This document shows, one piece after another, positions 34,800-46,754 of a stretch of 64,000 nt of DNA. The first letter of the stretch is position 1. The number at the start of each line of letters is the position of its first letter. Below the pieces are notes generated by a model. It saw only the letters and a list, made by a program, of their open reading frames with translations. It was not told where the DNA came from and did not search any database. The stretch is from Sinonovacula constricta. Its lineage: Eukaryota > Mollusca > Bivalvia > Cardiida > Solecurtidae. A program made the position numbers and the translations under genes. Location: the NCBI GenBank assembly GCA_007844125.1, contig CM017563.1:24490394-24554393 (forward strand). The letters run 5' to 3'.

Positions 34800-37700
34800 T
34801 AATTTACCTTTGTCTGATCAGGCAAACCTCTGACAATTATTTTGCAAATGACACATTAATTGTTTGGTGCATGCATAAAATTTATACATCATTATAAATT
34901 TCTCATTTTTGAGTACAAGGCCATTTAAAATTTTAAAGATGATTTTAATCTGGGTTCCCACAAAGCTCCAGAAACAAAATTCCAAGTCAATATCATAACA
35001 TAGATAAATTTCTAGACACTCAATAAAGCATCTCTAGCCTATCCCAATAGTGGTTATCTGAAAACTATAAATGTTGCATGATGCAAATTATTTTTGTGCT
35101 TGCTTAGTTCCTTTATCTTTACAGAGTCCTCAGATAGCAAAATGTCCTCAGACTGCAAAATTCGTTGGGTGTGTAAATGTACATGGGATGTAGTTCCAGT
35201 AACTGAACCTCATCATACTTTTAGATTGTGCACCTTTGTGAGTGAACAACCCAAAGCTTCATAAGTTCAATCATTGCTTTTATTTGCATGGGAAATTTGA
35301 ACTGGTATAGGTTTCATGTTGCATGCATTTGTTACTAGAGCTCTTTAAGATATTTCACAAAGGTATTGTGAAAAATGCAGCAATGTGATTTTGATAAAAT
35401 TATGGTTCCATTTCTCTTCAAAATCACTGGTTGAAATTTGAGCTTTTAAATTTGGGCTACTTGCTGATTGGTTGCTTGCCTTGGATATACATGTTAAAAA
35501 TCAGAAGTTTGTAACTGCCTCTTTTTACAAATAATTAGAATGGATAATAAATCAAACCTTAAAGATTAGGTTTCAAAATAATCTTTCAGTTTTGAAATAA
35601 CATTAAATGTAGCAGATATACTCCCTGTGTGAACTGTCCAATTGGAAATAATAGTTTCATCCATTCTTTATTTTAATTGTTGTCTAAACAAAGTCATTAT
35701 TTGAACCCTCTTTTATTGTTAACTAAAAACAACAGCAACAATCAATAAATACTTAGAAATTATAACCAAATCGATTCCCACCGGACTAGTGTTGGGAATC
35801 ATAATTGATCATCAGGCGAAATCAGGTGCCACTTCCTATGCGATTTCACCTTGTAATAATTGGTTTCTAAATCTACACAGTTTTATGTTCACAAATGATT
35901 TTTGATTAGTAGCTTACATAATAACTCGATACTATAGTGTACTTGCCGCCATTATCTACAAAGCAATTAGTGTTTCAAGGACAAAATACAAATTTTTCAT
36001 TTGGTTTCTTTTTACATGTACTAAACTATTTTTTTCCGGATGCTTGAAACCGGGCTGCCATTTTTAGAGTGATTTCCCTTAGTGGCCGAATAAGTGTAAA
36101 AGCCGGAATCTGTATCTTTATCTGGAGTGCATTCTCACTCTTCTGTTAATCAATTATGAGAGAATGACATCAATTATCAGCATCAAGAATGTTTAGACGC
36201 TGCTAAATTGCTAATTGATATCTTCTGATCATCGACACATCACTATCCCTCATCCTCCACCACCCACTTAATATCTAAACTAGTGGTTCATGGCTGTCTT
36301 AGTTAAAAGCCAAAGCCCAAAACTTTCAGTTGTATTTAAAACATATAAACACTGATGAGGTGAAATAGGTAGATCTTTTTGATACTCTTAGTCTTAACCT
36401 TTAGACTGTACCTTTAAATATGGAAAAGGATTTTGACACCAACAAATGTACAAACAAACAAACTATAAATAAAACAAAAGGGTCATGAAGACTTTGAATC
36501 GCTCACCTAGTAGTGTGAGCTAAGTAACTGATGCTAAAATAATACAAAGTAGGTCAGGTCCCATTCATGGTCAATGAAAGTTAGTTTTAAGATTAGTGTG
36601 CAAAACTGTACATGTCAATAAATATCAAGGCTGTATCTCTAAAAGAAAATGTCCATGGACACACACTTGATGATGGACATTGAGCAGTCACAAAATCTCA
36701 CCATGTGCCTTTGGCTCAAGTGAGCTAAAATATATAAATCTTCAAAGAAACATGTATCGCTGATTCCACTATCAGAAGAGAAATATTTGAGTTAAATCAA
36801 CATATATCTATTACTGTTAACTAGGATCTTAAACAGTTAACAGACCTGGGTAATTAAATTTTTAATTCATTGCAATTGAATTTCATTTCCAGTTTACTTG
36901 AATGTTTGCATTAAATTATAATTAAAAAAATAGTTCATATTTGAGCTGTAACTTACAATTGCATATCACTTTCCAATTACCGTCGTTCCGAGTTCAATAC
37001 TTGCTTCTAGAGGCATGGATACTGGTCTTGAATGAATAAAGAAATAAATAAAAATATCCATACTGTTTTCATGTATTTTACTTTGTATTGCAATACAAGC
37101 TATTATTCCACTTGGCAGCTATGGCATTTGCCATTTTTCAACTTTGCAGCCATGATGGCAGCCATATTTACACATTATTGTTTCAAAAAAGGTATGGTAC
37201 TTATCAGTAGAAAATCAGCGATACATTGTTTAATTAAATTGATGACGCATTTTAAGGCTTAACTCCAACAGCGTATAACTTAACCTTATATATGCCTGTA
37301 CTTGATTTTTCACCATCTGGTGATTTGTTCTGTCAGTACATGCACACAGCAATTAATATAAATTGCATAAGATGCGAGGCCAATGATTGTAAAATGCAAA
37401 GTATTCAAGATATAACACTTTTGAAAAGTTGATTTCAAATGAACATCCATAAATTTGCCTGTAATGTCTACAGTACTCTCACTGCTTTGGGTAATGCGAA
37501 CCATGAACTTGGGATTTGGAATTTTAGCATGTAAATGCTGTAAATTGGGTACAGAAAAGAAGATGTAAATTGGAGGAGTGATATAAATATGTTTGGGAAT
37601 ATTTATCCTTCTTTTTAGGGCTGAATTTTTTTTGCCAATCCCCAGTATCCAAATTTCTTTTAAAAAGATTTATTTTCCCCAAAATTTAAACTCTACTTCA

Positions 37701-38540
37701 TTGTTCTTCCCCATTATCAGAAAACTGTGTGTATTACCCAATATTCCAAAGCCGTTTACTCTTTCCCAACATTGGAAAATACATGCTGTGAAATATTTTA
37801 ACTAATACACCGATTTTGATGAAACTTTGCATAAATATCAATTTTTAATTTTTAAATTCTGATACCAACGAAATCCAGAAAGTTTCACTTCCCAAAAGGC
37901 TTTTTGTTCTTAATTGATAAGACCACCACCTGCAGGTGTCAATGCTTTGCTGCAGTTGTCAGAGCAAAAAATCAGACTTTAATTTAATATCAATTCTCTA
38001 CACCCACCCACAGAGTGAGGACATTTGGAAAAGCGTGGACTTACACTTTGGTCCTCACATTTACATTTTCAGCAGTTACATTTCCGTGAGTTTTTAAATT
38101 ATGTACAGTTATATATAATTCAGCATTCCAGATATTGTTTCAACAATGTTGGTAAAATTTAATTACCCAAATTTTCAGACCATGGAAGTAAACAGATAAA
38201 CGGTACAAGGAAAAATAGTTAGTACAGTTATAGGACTGATATTTTTTTCTATTTCCTAAGTATTTGTTCTCTCATACTTTCATAGTTAAAGAATATTTTA
38301 GAGATTTTAAGTGTAAAATAAAAAAAAAAAACACACCTCCTTATCTGGAATTCCGAGTTTAAACATTTGATGTATTAAAATCAGAAATTCAACATGGATA
38401 GATTTAATTTGGTAATTTCACATTTTGGAAAGTTATTGTGCAGTTTAAGTTAATTAGCATCCATGGGCAAGTAAGAATTTTAATGGGCAAGTTTAGCCTC
38501 ATTTCAACTTGTCCTGCGAGCAAACTGTTAACAGGGCTGT
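34800..38540. other. Intron between the SET and BRCT exons; repeats, no exon supported
   Basis: AT-rich. A repeat phrase at 36470-36730 (GGGTCATGAAGACTTTGAAT ... CTCAAGTGAGC) matches other interspersed copies. AGTCCTCAGATAGCAAAATG (about 35126) recurs at about 39470. A possible small minus exon near 37000 was considered and rejected. Confidence 0.45.
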
Positions 38541-38556
38541 TATAATTAAAACTTAC

Positions 38557-38745
38557 CCTTTTCCATGCATAGTCTACACCTCCATAGTTATACACAATTT
38601 CTTCTCCTGAAGTGATGTCATGCAGAGCAAAAATGCTGGTACATATTCTTTCTTTACTTTTAGCATTCTGACTTAGAGATTTGGTGATAAATGGTCATCA
38701 TTTCTGAGACGCCCATACGACCCATCATCAGTTGTGGCATCAATC
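38557..38745 (-). pseudogene. SET-domain exon, C-terminal half, with frameshift
   Basis: The acceptor TCATTATAG and donor AAAGG|GTAAGT bound 189 bases. The first frame gives IDATTDDGSYGRLRNDDHLS. A second frame then gives ICTSIFALHDITSGEEIVYN and YGGVDYAWKR. Together these are the GRL-N-D-H and F-A-x-x-DI-x-x-GEE-I-x-Y-x-YG motifs of a SET lysine methyltransferase. A net one-base loss within CACCAAATCTC separates them, and unshifted reading meets TAA. It is a broken exon or contains a sequencing error. The usual N-H-S of active SET domains reads N-D-D-H here. Confidence 0.7.
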
Positions 38746-38799
38746 CTATAATGACAAAAGAAAAAATAAGACTGAGAAAATTCCAGAAGAGGTGGTCTA

Positions 38800-39375
38800 A
38801 AAGAGCTAAATACAAAAATGGCAATGATAGCCCTATATAGCTCACTTGACCTTATTGTCAAAGCTTCAAACACAAGAAAGTGTGTGATGCGAAACGCCAG
38901 GTGCACAACTGCACATGCTGACAAAAATTTGTTTAAACTTTGGTAATGCTAGGTTCAATGAATACTTTTGGAGCTACGTGCTACACATTATTAAAATGGC
39001 TAAGTTTTTACCAAGTCAGAGGTCTTAAGTCTTACATGACTGAATGAATCGTGATGCAAAGCCCAGGTGCATAACTACAAAATGTCAACCAAAATTCCTG
39101 TCAAGCTTTGTGACTAGGTCTTTATGAGCTAGGTATGACAACACTAAAATGACAATTTTACACAAAAAAGAGCCATAACTCATACATGACTGAATAAATT
39201 CGGACGTGAAACCCAAACTACACATGCTGACCAACATTCATGTAAAGTTTTGAGACTATACATCATATAGTTTTAGAGCTTGGAACGAAACAATATTCTG
39301 TGAAGGATGGACTGACGGAAGACCGAAGGACAATGGCAAATTAATTTCTCCCCCCCCCCCCCCCCACCCCCCAAA
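38800..39375. repeat. Interspersed repeat with tandem-like internal copies, ending in a C-tract
   Basis: Phrases such as ATAGCTCACTTGACC, GTGCATAACTACAAAATG and GGATGGACTGACGGAAGACC repeat loosely every 130 bases and end at a C-run (about 39350-39372). It is a dispersed repeat, not a gene. Confidence 0.5.
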
Positions 39376-39580
39376 TCTTTAAAGTGTTAGGGATATCATA
39401 ATTCATAAGATCCGGAAACCATCGAGTTTCATGCACTTTTTTTAAACCCCACACACTTCAATTTTAAGTCCTCAGATAGCAAAATGTCCTCATACTGCAA
39501 ATTTTGTTGTTGTGTAAGTCACTGGAAACAATGTAATACAAGAACCAAAAGCTATGCTACTATTTTTCTCTCAAACTTAC

Positions 39581-39652
39581 CAAAAACGTTTTCCTCTTCT
39601 GACTTCATATATGTACGTATCATCCCCTGACGGCTCAGTTTGTACTTTTTTC
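39581..39652 (-). pseudogene. SET-domain exon, N-terminal piece
   Basis: The acceptor ATATACGCAG and donor TTTTG|GTAAGT bound 72 bases. The product is KKVQTEPSGDDTYIYEVRRG then KRF. Its leftover TG completes a Trp codon with the next exon, giving RGKRFWIDATTDDG across the junction, as expected at the middle of a SET domain. It needs a further upstream exon on the minus strand. Marked as pseudogene only because its partner exon is frameshifted. Confidence 0.6.
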
Positions 39653-39879
39653 CTGCGTATATCAAAACAAAACTACCCGTTATTATATTTTCTGATACAT
39701 GTGTGCGCATCATGTATGCGCATTGTAAGTAACCAATCAGATTGCTCATAACATCCTTTAGTTAGATAAACGCGACCCACATACTGATTGGTTGTGTTTT
39801 TACACTTCTCATCACGTGATTTTGCCAATGACTAGTAAATTGTGTATAATGTGTGTGTGGAAGGTTATAAAACCTACCA

Positions 39880-40040
39880 AAATGAGGACCTCTCAATTTT
39901 CACAGATTCAATAGGGGACCTCATGAGGATATGCTATCCAGAAAATCAATCAGAGGACCCGAGTGTAAGACCTCCCTTTGAAAAAAGTCCTCTCTCTGTT
40001 GGTGTGTTTTCATACGAGGGTCCTCCGAATGGTACCTATA

Positions 40041-40082
<42 letters not shown>

Positions 40083-40092
40083 CACACACAAA
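39880..40092. repeat. GAGGAC-rich sequence ending in (CA)n
   Basis: GAGGACC and GTCCTC words recur several times, then GGTACCTATACAAACACACA leads into a (CA)n tract (about 40043-40090). Read on the minus strand this mirrors the start of the block at 26221-26320. Confidence 0.7.
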
Positions 40093-40347
40093 GTAAGGGA
40101 CTTTTACTTCGACCAAAAAGCAGACAAAATTTACATTAAAAGTTTAGTATTCTTTTTAAGCTTACATGTATGTGTTTTCACAACTCTGCCAATTTACCTG
40201 GTTGGTGTGGGCGCGGGGGTGGGGCATGTATCATACTACGAAAATCTAATTATTTATTTTGTGAACTTATTATCCTGTTGCCAGAGCTGTCTGTTCTTAT
40301 CCATGACAACGTATCATTGTATTTTACAATGTCCTCACTCTATACAG

Positions 40348-40467
40348 ACATAGACGAGTGTGCCAGTGGTAATGGGGGATGTCATCATATTTGTACTGAC
40401 AACGTAGGGTCCTACACGTGCAGCTGCAACGATGGCTTTTCTCTTAGAGACGGGAAGAATTGCGGAG
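40348..40467 (+). CDS. Receptor exon: calcium-binding EGF module 3
   Basis: The acceptor CTATACAG and donor GGAG|GTAGGA bound 120 bases, phase 1-1. It starts DIDEC and contains [20 protein letters not shown] then [10 protein letters not shown]. It is a canonical cbEGF with D-I-D-E-C, a hydroxylation-type Asn before the aromatic residue, and six cysteines. Confidence 0.9.
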
Positions 40468-41533
40468 GTAGGAAAGGTTTAGCCAATCGGAACTCCTCTG
40501 ACAATTTTATTAAAACATTCTTTGGCGTATTAAGACGTTTCTTCACAATGTCAAAAAAGACATCGTTGACTGCCCAAATAGAGAAGGTATTAGCTGTACA
40601 TCAGTAGTATGCATTCAAATTTTGTGTTAAATATGGGAAGCATTCAAATATCTAAGCTAGACCTAACTAAAGTAAAATCAGTTTTTTGTTGTTGTTTTTC
40701 ACTACAAACGACCATTTTAATAATATTATTAAAGAGGAACTACTTTTCCGATATACAAATTGCAATATTATAACACTCATTAAGCTACATCCGATGTTGT
40801 TTCGTAGAATTACAAAGGCGTTGACGACTGGTCTGATAATTATTTTGACATCAGGTTTTATAGCTCATCTTTAATACATGCAAAACTAAAATTGTTCAAA
40901 CAAAAAGAAATAAAAAAAATAGAACGCTTAGTACAATTAAACGCCAAGCAATACAGTTTAAATTTAATCTTACATATTTTCAACAAAGCTGTTACGATGT
41001 TGTGAAGAAACAATTTTTCTGATATTACAGATTTTTTCTGAAGGTATCTGTATGTAGACTAATCATACATTTTATATCACTTGCATGTAATTTGAAATAA
41101 TTTTTAATCAGGGTACATATCAAACGTAGAACTATGACATGGCTAGTTTAAATTTTGAGATAAACATACTTGGGATTAGCTGTTTTAACAATTAGGCAAA
41201 CATTACATATTTGGAAAAAATAAAAATTTAACTTATTTTAAGAAAACGTCCAACTAAGTGTCCTTACTTTAAAACAAATGTGTACTTTAAGTGTGAGAAA
41301 TAAACTTACCTACCAAATATATTCATAAATCATGTTGTAACGGATACTGTTATGTCGAATAAAGATCTAATGAATTTTCATGTACGCTGGAAATGTTTTT
41401 TACTTAAAAAATTTCCAATAGTTTAAATTTGACCGGGAAGATTATGAGCAAGTTGCATGGGTAAAATGGGTCAACATTAACCAAATTAAAAGAAGAATCC
41501 ATTATATATGCCTGCCGCCAATACCGTTTCTAG

Positions 41534-41650
41534 ATACCGACGAGTGTTCCATCGGTAACGCCGGATGTGCCCAGATCTGCACCAACACCATCGGCTCTTT
41601 CATCTGCAGTTGCCGGCGAGGCTATGTGGCCAATGATATGTCATGTGAAG
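41534..41650 (+). CDS. Receptor exon: calcium-binding EGF module 4
   Basis: The acceptor CGTTTCTAG and donor GAAG|GTTGGT bound 117 bases, phase 1-1. The product is [20 protein letters not shown] then [18 protein letters not shown]. Six cysteines and a D-x-D-E-C start identify a cbEGF. It is about 1.1 kb after module 3. Confidence 0.9.
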
Positions 41651-41718
41651 GTTGGTAGAAATGGATTATTTTGTACCTGTTAAAAACATCTTTCATTGCA
41701 TTTGAATTATTATTTGTG

Positions 41719-41970
41719 GACACCCGTGGCGTATTTGTAGAGTCGCCGATTTGTAACTCCTCTGACTGCTGAGCCTCTCAACGCGTGGGTTCGAGTCTCG
41801 GTCGGGGCGAAGGACTTACTGTGAGAAGGTATTCCAGCTGACATGCTGTACCCCGGTGGTTCTACCCATGCATGTGTCTGGGGTCTTCCTCCACCAAACA
41901 GCTGGACGTTGCTATAATGATTATAAATAGTCGCTGCAATGTATGTCAAAAACAAACAAAACAAACAAGA
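41719..41970 (+). mobile_element. tRNA-derived SINE, family D
   Basis: Head CACCCGTGGCGTATTTGTAG, B-box GGGTTCGAGTCTC, a central GGTGGTTCTACCCATGC and GGGGTCTTCCTCCACCA, and an A/C-rich tail with AAACAAACAA. The central part resembles conserved SINE core domains of invertebrates, possibly the MetaSINE type. A decayed relative is at 925-1115. Confidence 0.75.
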
Positions 41971-42203
41971 AGTATTGGTTCGGCTAGTTTAATATATTTC
42001 AATTTCCCATTCTTCTAAAAATTGATTAATAAATGTCCTTTATGTTTAACTAAAATGTATGTATATTACTACATATGGCGTAATTGATTTAAAATTATTT
42101 GTCATTAATCGTTAGGAACCATTAAGTTACAGGGAAACTTATTCGTGTATACATTGTAGATCGTCATTGCCTTTACTTTTATATTGTTTGTACGCATATT
42201 TAC

Positions 42204-42524
42204 TACCGGGCCTGGTAGCGCCCTCGGTAGAGTGTCGGCTTAAGGTACGTGCGGCCCCTGGTTCGATCTCGGGCCGCGACATACTAAAGTCGTTAAAATG
42301 GAAGTGGTATAGCTCCCTTGCTAATGTTAAAGCAAATATAAGGGCAGTTCCACGACTGGTTGGTCCGGTGTCAGGATAATGTGACTGGGTGTGGTATCAT
42401 GCCAGGTGTTCACGGCATGCTATACACAGTAAAGGCATGAATGCAGCACTCTATCTGCTTCAAGTGGACACCGTCTCTAAATAACGGAAATGCTGTAGGT
42501 GGGACGATAAACCCAATTAACAAT
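42204..42524 (+). mobile_element. tRNA-derived SINE, family A, near full length
   Basis: Head CCGGGCCTGGTAGCGCCCTC, A-box-like GGTAGAGTGTCGG, B-box GGTTCGATCTC. The body has GTGTCAGGATAATGTGACTG and TGCCAGGTGTTCACGGCATG, ending GGGACGATAAACCCAATTAA. The same order is found at 44942 and 61980. Confidence 0.85.
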
Positions 42525-43329
42525 CAAGCATATTTACTGCGATGCATGTGCTTACTGCTACTGATTTACTGTTATGTTGTCCTTATACAATGTTTGTCAA
42601 AGAAAAACGTTTTCAGAAAATATAAGGTTATCGTCGACTGACCGTTTCAAGGCGTTTACTATTTGTGTAAATGTTTCTTCCCATCGTTTCTTCGTCACTT
42701 TTACATTTGACGTGCAAGTTACCTCCGTCCAGTGTCATTGTATTATTTTTTCCATCTGTCCAAATTTCATGTCACACTTTCGCAATTTTATATTTTCCTA
42801 GAAGTGGTGTTTCAGTTTCTTATTATAAATTAACGAGCTTTTTTTGCTTCCTGTACTTTGTTTTGTATATAAAAGTTGCCTTGTTAGCAAAAGGAACATT
42901 CATCTTACGTCATGCTTCTAATTCGATGAACCGCTTTGTCTAAAGTATGATAGTTTTGGTCATTCAACACTTGATAGATTGACAAACGTGTTTGTATATT
43001 TTACATCCTATTGGCTGTTTTGTGTAATATGTCTAAGTGCTCTGTTACTACATGCAAACTTTATAAAAGTAACATTTCAGATGGCGAATTGCATCGAATG
43101 TTTGTAAAGATCTAAAAATAACATGTGTCAAGATTGCCAGATGTGTTTAAAATGAACTAACACAGACCGAGGAACAGCAACATATGTTTAAGTTAAAGGT
43201 TCGATACATAAAAATTCCACGTAGATTTATAAACACATTCTGCCCTGTAACGTTATGTGGACAAAATGACCATATGTGTATATAATCAATCAAGCTTCAT
43301 GGTGGTTGTTGTCTACAACAAAGAGTGTT

Positions 43330-43830
43330 AAAGATGGTGTCCGACAGTTTGGATCAAAAATATTTTCATTAAACATTAAAATAAACCATTGTTGCTTAAA
43401 CAGATCTGGAAAAATACTGTTAATTGGTGTCCTACACCTGTCTGAAAAGTGAGCCATAACGCCACAATCGTCATATCAAACCTGTATTTCCTATTAGAGC
43501 CACGCTGCACAGTTAACTATTTTTAAACTAAGAAAACCACGAGACCACTTATGTTTTAGCTTATCAACGTCGTCCGCTGTGACGTTGATGTCTATTTTTA
43601 GCAGGAATCCCAATCGTTTTATTTATAGATTTGGGAAGAATGAACATTTAAGTGTTGGTAAACGAGTTTTACTGCCCTAAAATTGAGATACAATTGAAAA
43701 TCGTAGAAGCTTAGACTGATGTAGGATTTTTTCTGGATAAATTATGTTCAAATGCCCCAAACAGAGGTCAGATATTGTTACATATATCAGATAAAGGCAA
43801 ACTATCGGACATCACCTTTAATTACAAAAC
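43330..43830 (+). repeat. Dispersed intronic repeat, copy 2
   Basis: Matches 18245-18600. Both copies run through GTCCGACAG or TTCCGACAG, CAGATCT, a CTATTTTTAAAC stretch and TGTCTATTTTTAG. This copy contains an insertion of roughly 130 bases before GATATTGTTACATAT. Confidence 0.65.
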
Positions 43831-43951
43831 AAAATGCAAGCAAATGGGAGTTAAGTTTATGAACAATTAAAAATTGCTTTCAAACAATTATTCTTCAAAT
43901 TCGGGTAATGTTACTGATTATTACCATAGAAACGTACGATTATCTATACAG

Positions 43952-44074
43952 ATATCGACGAGTGTCAAAATGGGTCATCCGGATGCAGCCATGGGTGTGA
44001 AAATCTTATTGGAACTTACAGCTGTTCCTGTAACGAAAGCTATCAGCTCGGGAAAGACTGGATGAATTGCACAG
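43952..44074 (+). CDS. Receptor exon: calcium-binding EGF module 5
   Basis: The acceptor ATCTATACAG and donor ACAG|GTACAA bound 123 bases, phase 1-1. The product is [20 protein letters not shown] then [21 protein letters not shown] cbEGF with six cysteines; the glycine after the fifth cysteine is replaced (NESY). Confidence 0.9.
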
Positions 44075-44941
44075 GTACAACTTTACTGCCATAAATTGTA
44101 TTTTCCGTTTATTTTGGTATTTTTCACTGTACCGTCTTGGTAAATATGACAATTAAATTAATGACTGGGCAAATGCAAAATTAATTTGTGTACTTTGATT
44201 TTGTTATTTGCAAATTGGTTTGACATAATTGTAGTCAAGTGATTGACTTCCAGGTATAAAAAAAGGGTTGAAAACCCCAGGCATTTGCGTTCATACAGCC
44301 GGCACCCCGTCATGTCAGCTGGTAGAACTACCCCACATAAAATGTCTAGACCCTGCCGGCACACTATCCGCTTGGCAACGGTCGCAACATACAGTACATG
44401 ACGGTGTATCTTGGTAGAAATAGCAATAAAACTCACTCGACGAAACATTACCATAAGTGCAATCATGTTTTAATATCCTGTAATATTAGTTACATAGCAA
44501 ATAAAATTTGAAAATTGACATTAACGCCATTCACTTTTTCTCCCAAACAAACATTTATCACAGAATCACGCTATCGTTAGGTTTGTCTGCGTAATTTTCT
44601 CATACAGTCTTTTAAGCGTGCTACACGTAATATAATTGTGAATATGTAGTTCGGTTGTTTTTATATTAGCATAAGTGAATTTTCTGTTAGTTACTTAAAC
44701 ATATTCAAACTCAATTTTGAACAATATTTTTAATCTAAGCGGCGACAGCGACTTCGGTGAGGCTTAAATGAACACAAAAATATCCTTTCTATTTAGAAAA
44801 CGAAAAGCTTGTAAGACAAACTGCACCGAAATGTATTTAATATCACATATTTACAAACACTATTTCAGTATTTTTATCCCTATAAAATACTGTATTATTA
44901 TGTCATTTACCCTTGTAACAAACTGAACAACTGTTTAAAAG

Positions 44942-45241
44942 ACCGGACCTGGTAACGCAATCGGTAGAGCGTCGGCTCCAGGTACGGGAGGCCGCGGGCC
45001 ACGGCATACCAAACGTCAAAATGGTAATGGTATAGCTCCCTTGCTAATGCCCATGCAGATATAAGTGTAATTCCACGACTTAAGGGCCCTATGTCAGATA
45101 AATGTGATTGGGTGTTGTTTCGTGTCAGGTGTTCACAGCCTGCTATACACAGTGAAGGCAGTACTATACGTGTGTCTGCTTCCAGTAGATACTGTCTTCA
45201 GATAACTGAAATACTGTTGGCGGGGCGATAAACCCAGTAAC
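44942..45241 (+). mobile_element. tRNA-derived SINE, family A, second copy
   Basis: Head CCGGACCTGGTAACGCAATC and GGTAGAGCGTCGGCTCCAGG. The B-box region is partly deleted (GCGGGCCACGGCATACC). Body and end match the 42204 copy through GGGCGATAAACCCAGTAA. Confidence 0.85.
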
Positions 45242-45634
45242 CAAACTGCTTAAAATTAAGAAGACGTTTGTAGAGGTGTCCACAAAACTCTACTAAGACT
45301 TGTTTAGCTAACTGCAATAATAAATTAACAAAAGACTGCTAACTTTCTTAGTAACAATCGCCTCTAAAACTACGAGTTTGTTACTTATAAGAGATGAGCT
45401 AAAATTATGGAAATAAACATGCAATCATGCAATCAATACATTTAATGCCCAATAACGCTAAATTTTTATTAACGGTTTGAAGACACGTCACATGTTTTCA
45501 GACAAGTTGGAAAGTAGTGGCAGCAAGTGGTGACCCATTTAATTAATTAATTGCTTGTCTATTACTATTAGTTTAAACCTATTTATATAAAGAAAAATTG
45601 GGAAACACGTTCTTATAACTTATATTAATCTCTC

Positions 45635-45808
45635 TCGACTGTCCACCTCCTGGGTAGAACCAGTACTTAGGTACTGAACACCTGCAGCAATGTGCAGTAA
45701 ATAGTCTTGCTCAAGGACTAACATCACGTGGTCAGTTTCGGGATTCGAACCCGGGGCTCTCTGATCCGGTGTCCAAAGTCATAACCACTAGACCAAGGAC
45801 GCCCACAG
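45635..45808 (-). mobile_element. tRNA-derived SINE, family E
   Basis: The minus strand starts GCGTCCTTGGTCTAGTGGTT (A-box) with B-box GGGTTCGAATCCC, then TTAGTCCTTGAGCAAGAC, TGCTGCAGGTGTTCAGTACC and GGTTCTACCCAGGAGGTGG. A third SINE type, in the opposite orientation to its neighbours. Confidence 0.75.
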
Positions 45809-46230
45809 CTATGTGTCTGTTACTATTTATTATATTCATGGAGGAAAACGAGACCCACAGTGGGACAGGCCGACAGCTTCCATAGCACTGCACACACTTA
45901 GTGCATATGTCTTTAGTTAAGCGATGCGTTTCTTGTTTCGATGAGTACGTAATTAAATCAGAAATGCTTACCATGCGGGTCGCTGGGATACTCGCAATGG
46001 CTGGCATCACATCACATTAGTAAGTAGGTCAAAGGTAAGGTTGATTAGCTACGCCTAATAATAACCCGTTTATTTTTGAATAACCCCAAATGTTACTTGA
46101 ATATGCATTCATTCGAACGACATCCATTTTAGTTTGTTAACTGTTCGTTATTGATGGGGGTATAAAATAAATTTGTAAAATAAGCGAGGTTACTTACCGT
46201 TTGTGAAGCCGTCGGTCCGTCTATCATATA

Positions 46231-46620
46231 TACATACCGTAAACCGTCTTCTATTAACCTTGCATGTAGTTTTCACATACCGTAAGCCGTCTTCTATTAA
46301 CCTTGCATGTAGTTTTTACATACCGTAAACCGTCTTCTATTAACCTTGCATGTAGTTTTCACATACCGTAAACCGTCTTGTATTAACCTTGCATGTAGTT
46401 TTCATATACCGTAAACCGTCTATTATTAACCTTGCATGTAGTTATCACATACCGTAAACCGTCTTCTATTAACCTTGTATGTAGTTTTCACATACCGTAA
46501 ACCGTCTTCTATTAACCTTGCATGTATTTTTCACATACCGTAAACCGTCTTCCATTAACCTTGCATGTAGTTTTCACATACCGTAAACCGTCTTCTATTA
46601 ACCTTGCATGTAGTTTTGTT
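46231..46620. repeat. 43-bp minisatellite ending at a splice acceptor
   Basis: About nine copies of a 43-base unit (CATACCGTAAACCGTCTTCT, then ATTAACCTTGCATGTAGTTT...) run head to tail. The last copy passes into TTTTGTTTTATTCAG, the acceptor of the exon at 46629. Confidence 0.95.
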
Positions 46621-46628
46621 TTATTCAG

Positions 46629-46754
46629 AAATCAGCGATTTGTGCTCATCGTCAAACATCACCTGCGACCACATGTGTCTGAGCGATGGAAACTCCACCT
46701 ACTGCGAATGTCGCGATGGATACGTTCTCGGGGACGATAATTCCACTTGCACTG
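46629..46754 (+). CDS. Receptor exon: EGF-like module 6
   Basis: The acceptor TTTTATTCAG and donor ACTG|GTAACA bound 126 bases, phase 1-1. The product is EISDLCSSSNITCDHMCLSD then GNSTYCECRDGYVLGDDNST and C. Six cysteines. It is the close relative of module 8 (49334): both share CECRDGY followed by LG.D.S.C. Confidence 0.88.

Noticed and set aside
36965..37010. Possible small minus-strand exon starting MPLEASIELGTT
   Set aside because: It ends in phase 0 and cannot feed the 34392 exon, and it has no family resemblance.
44158..44466. 102-codon minus-strand ORF after EGF module 5
   Set aside because: Repeat-like sequence with SINE-style words (AGCTGGTAGAACTACCC), no domain and no splice context.
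45732..46010. 92-codon minus-strand ORF
   Set aside because: It covers a SINE head and flanking intron; no protein family resemblance.
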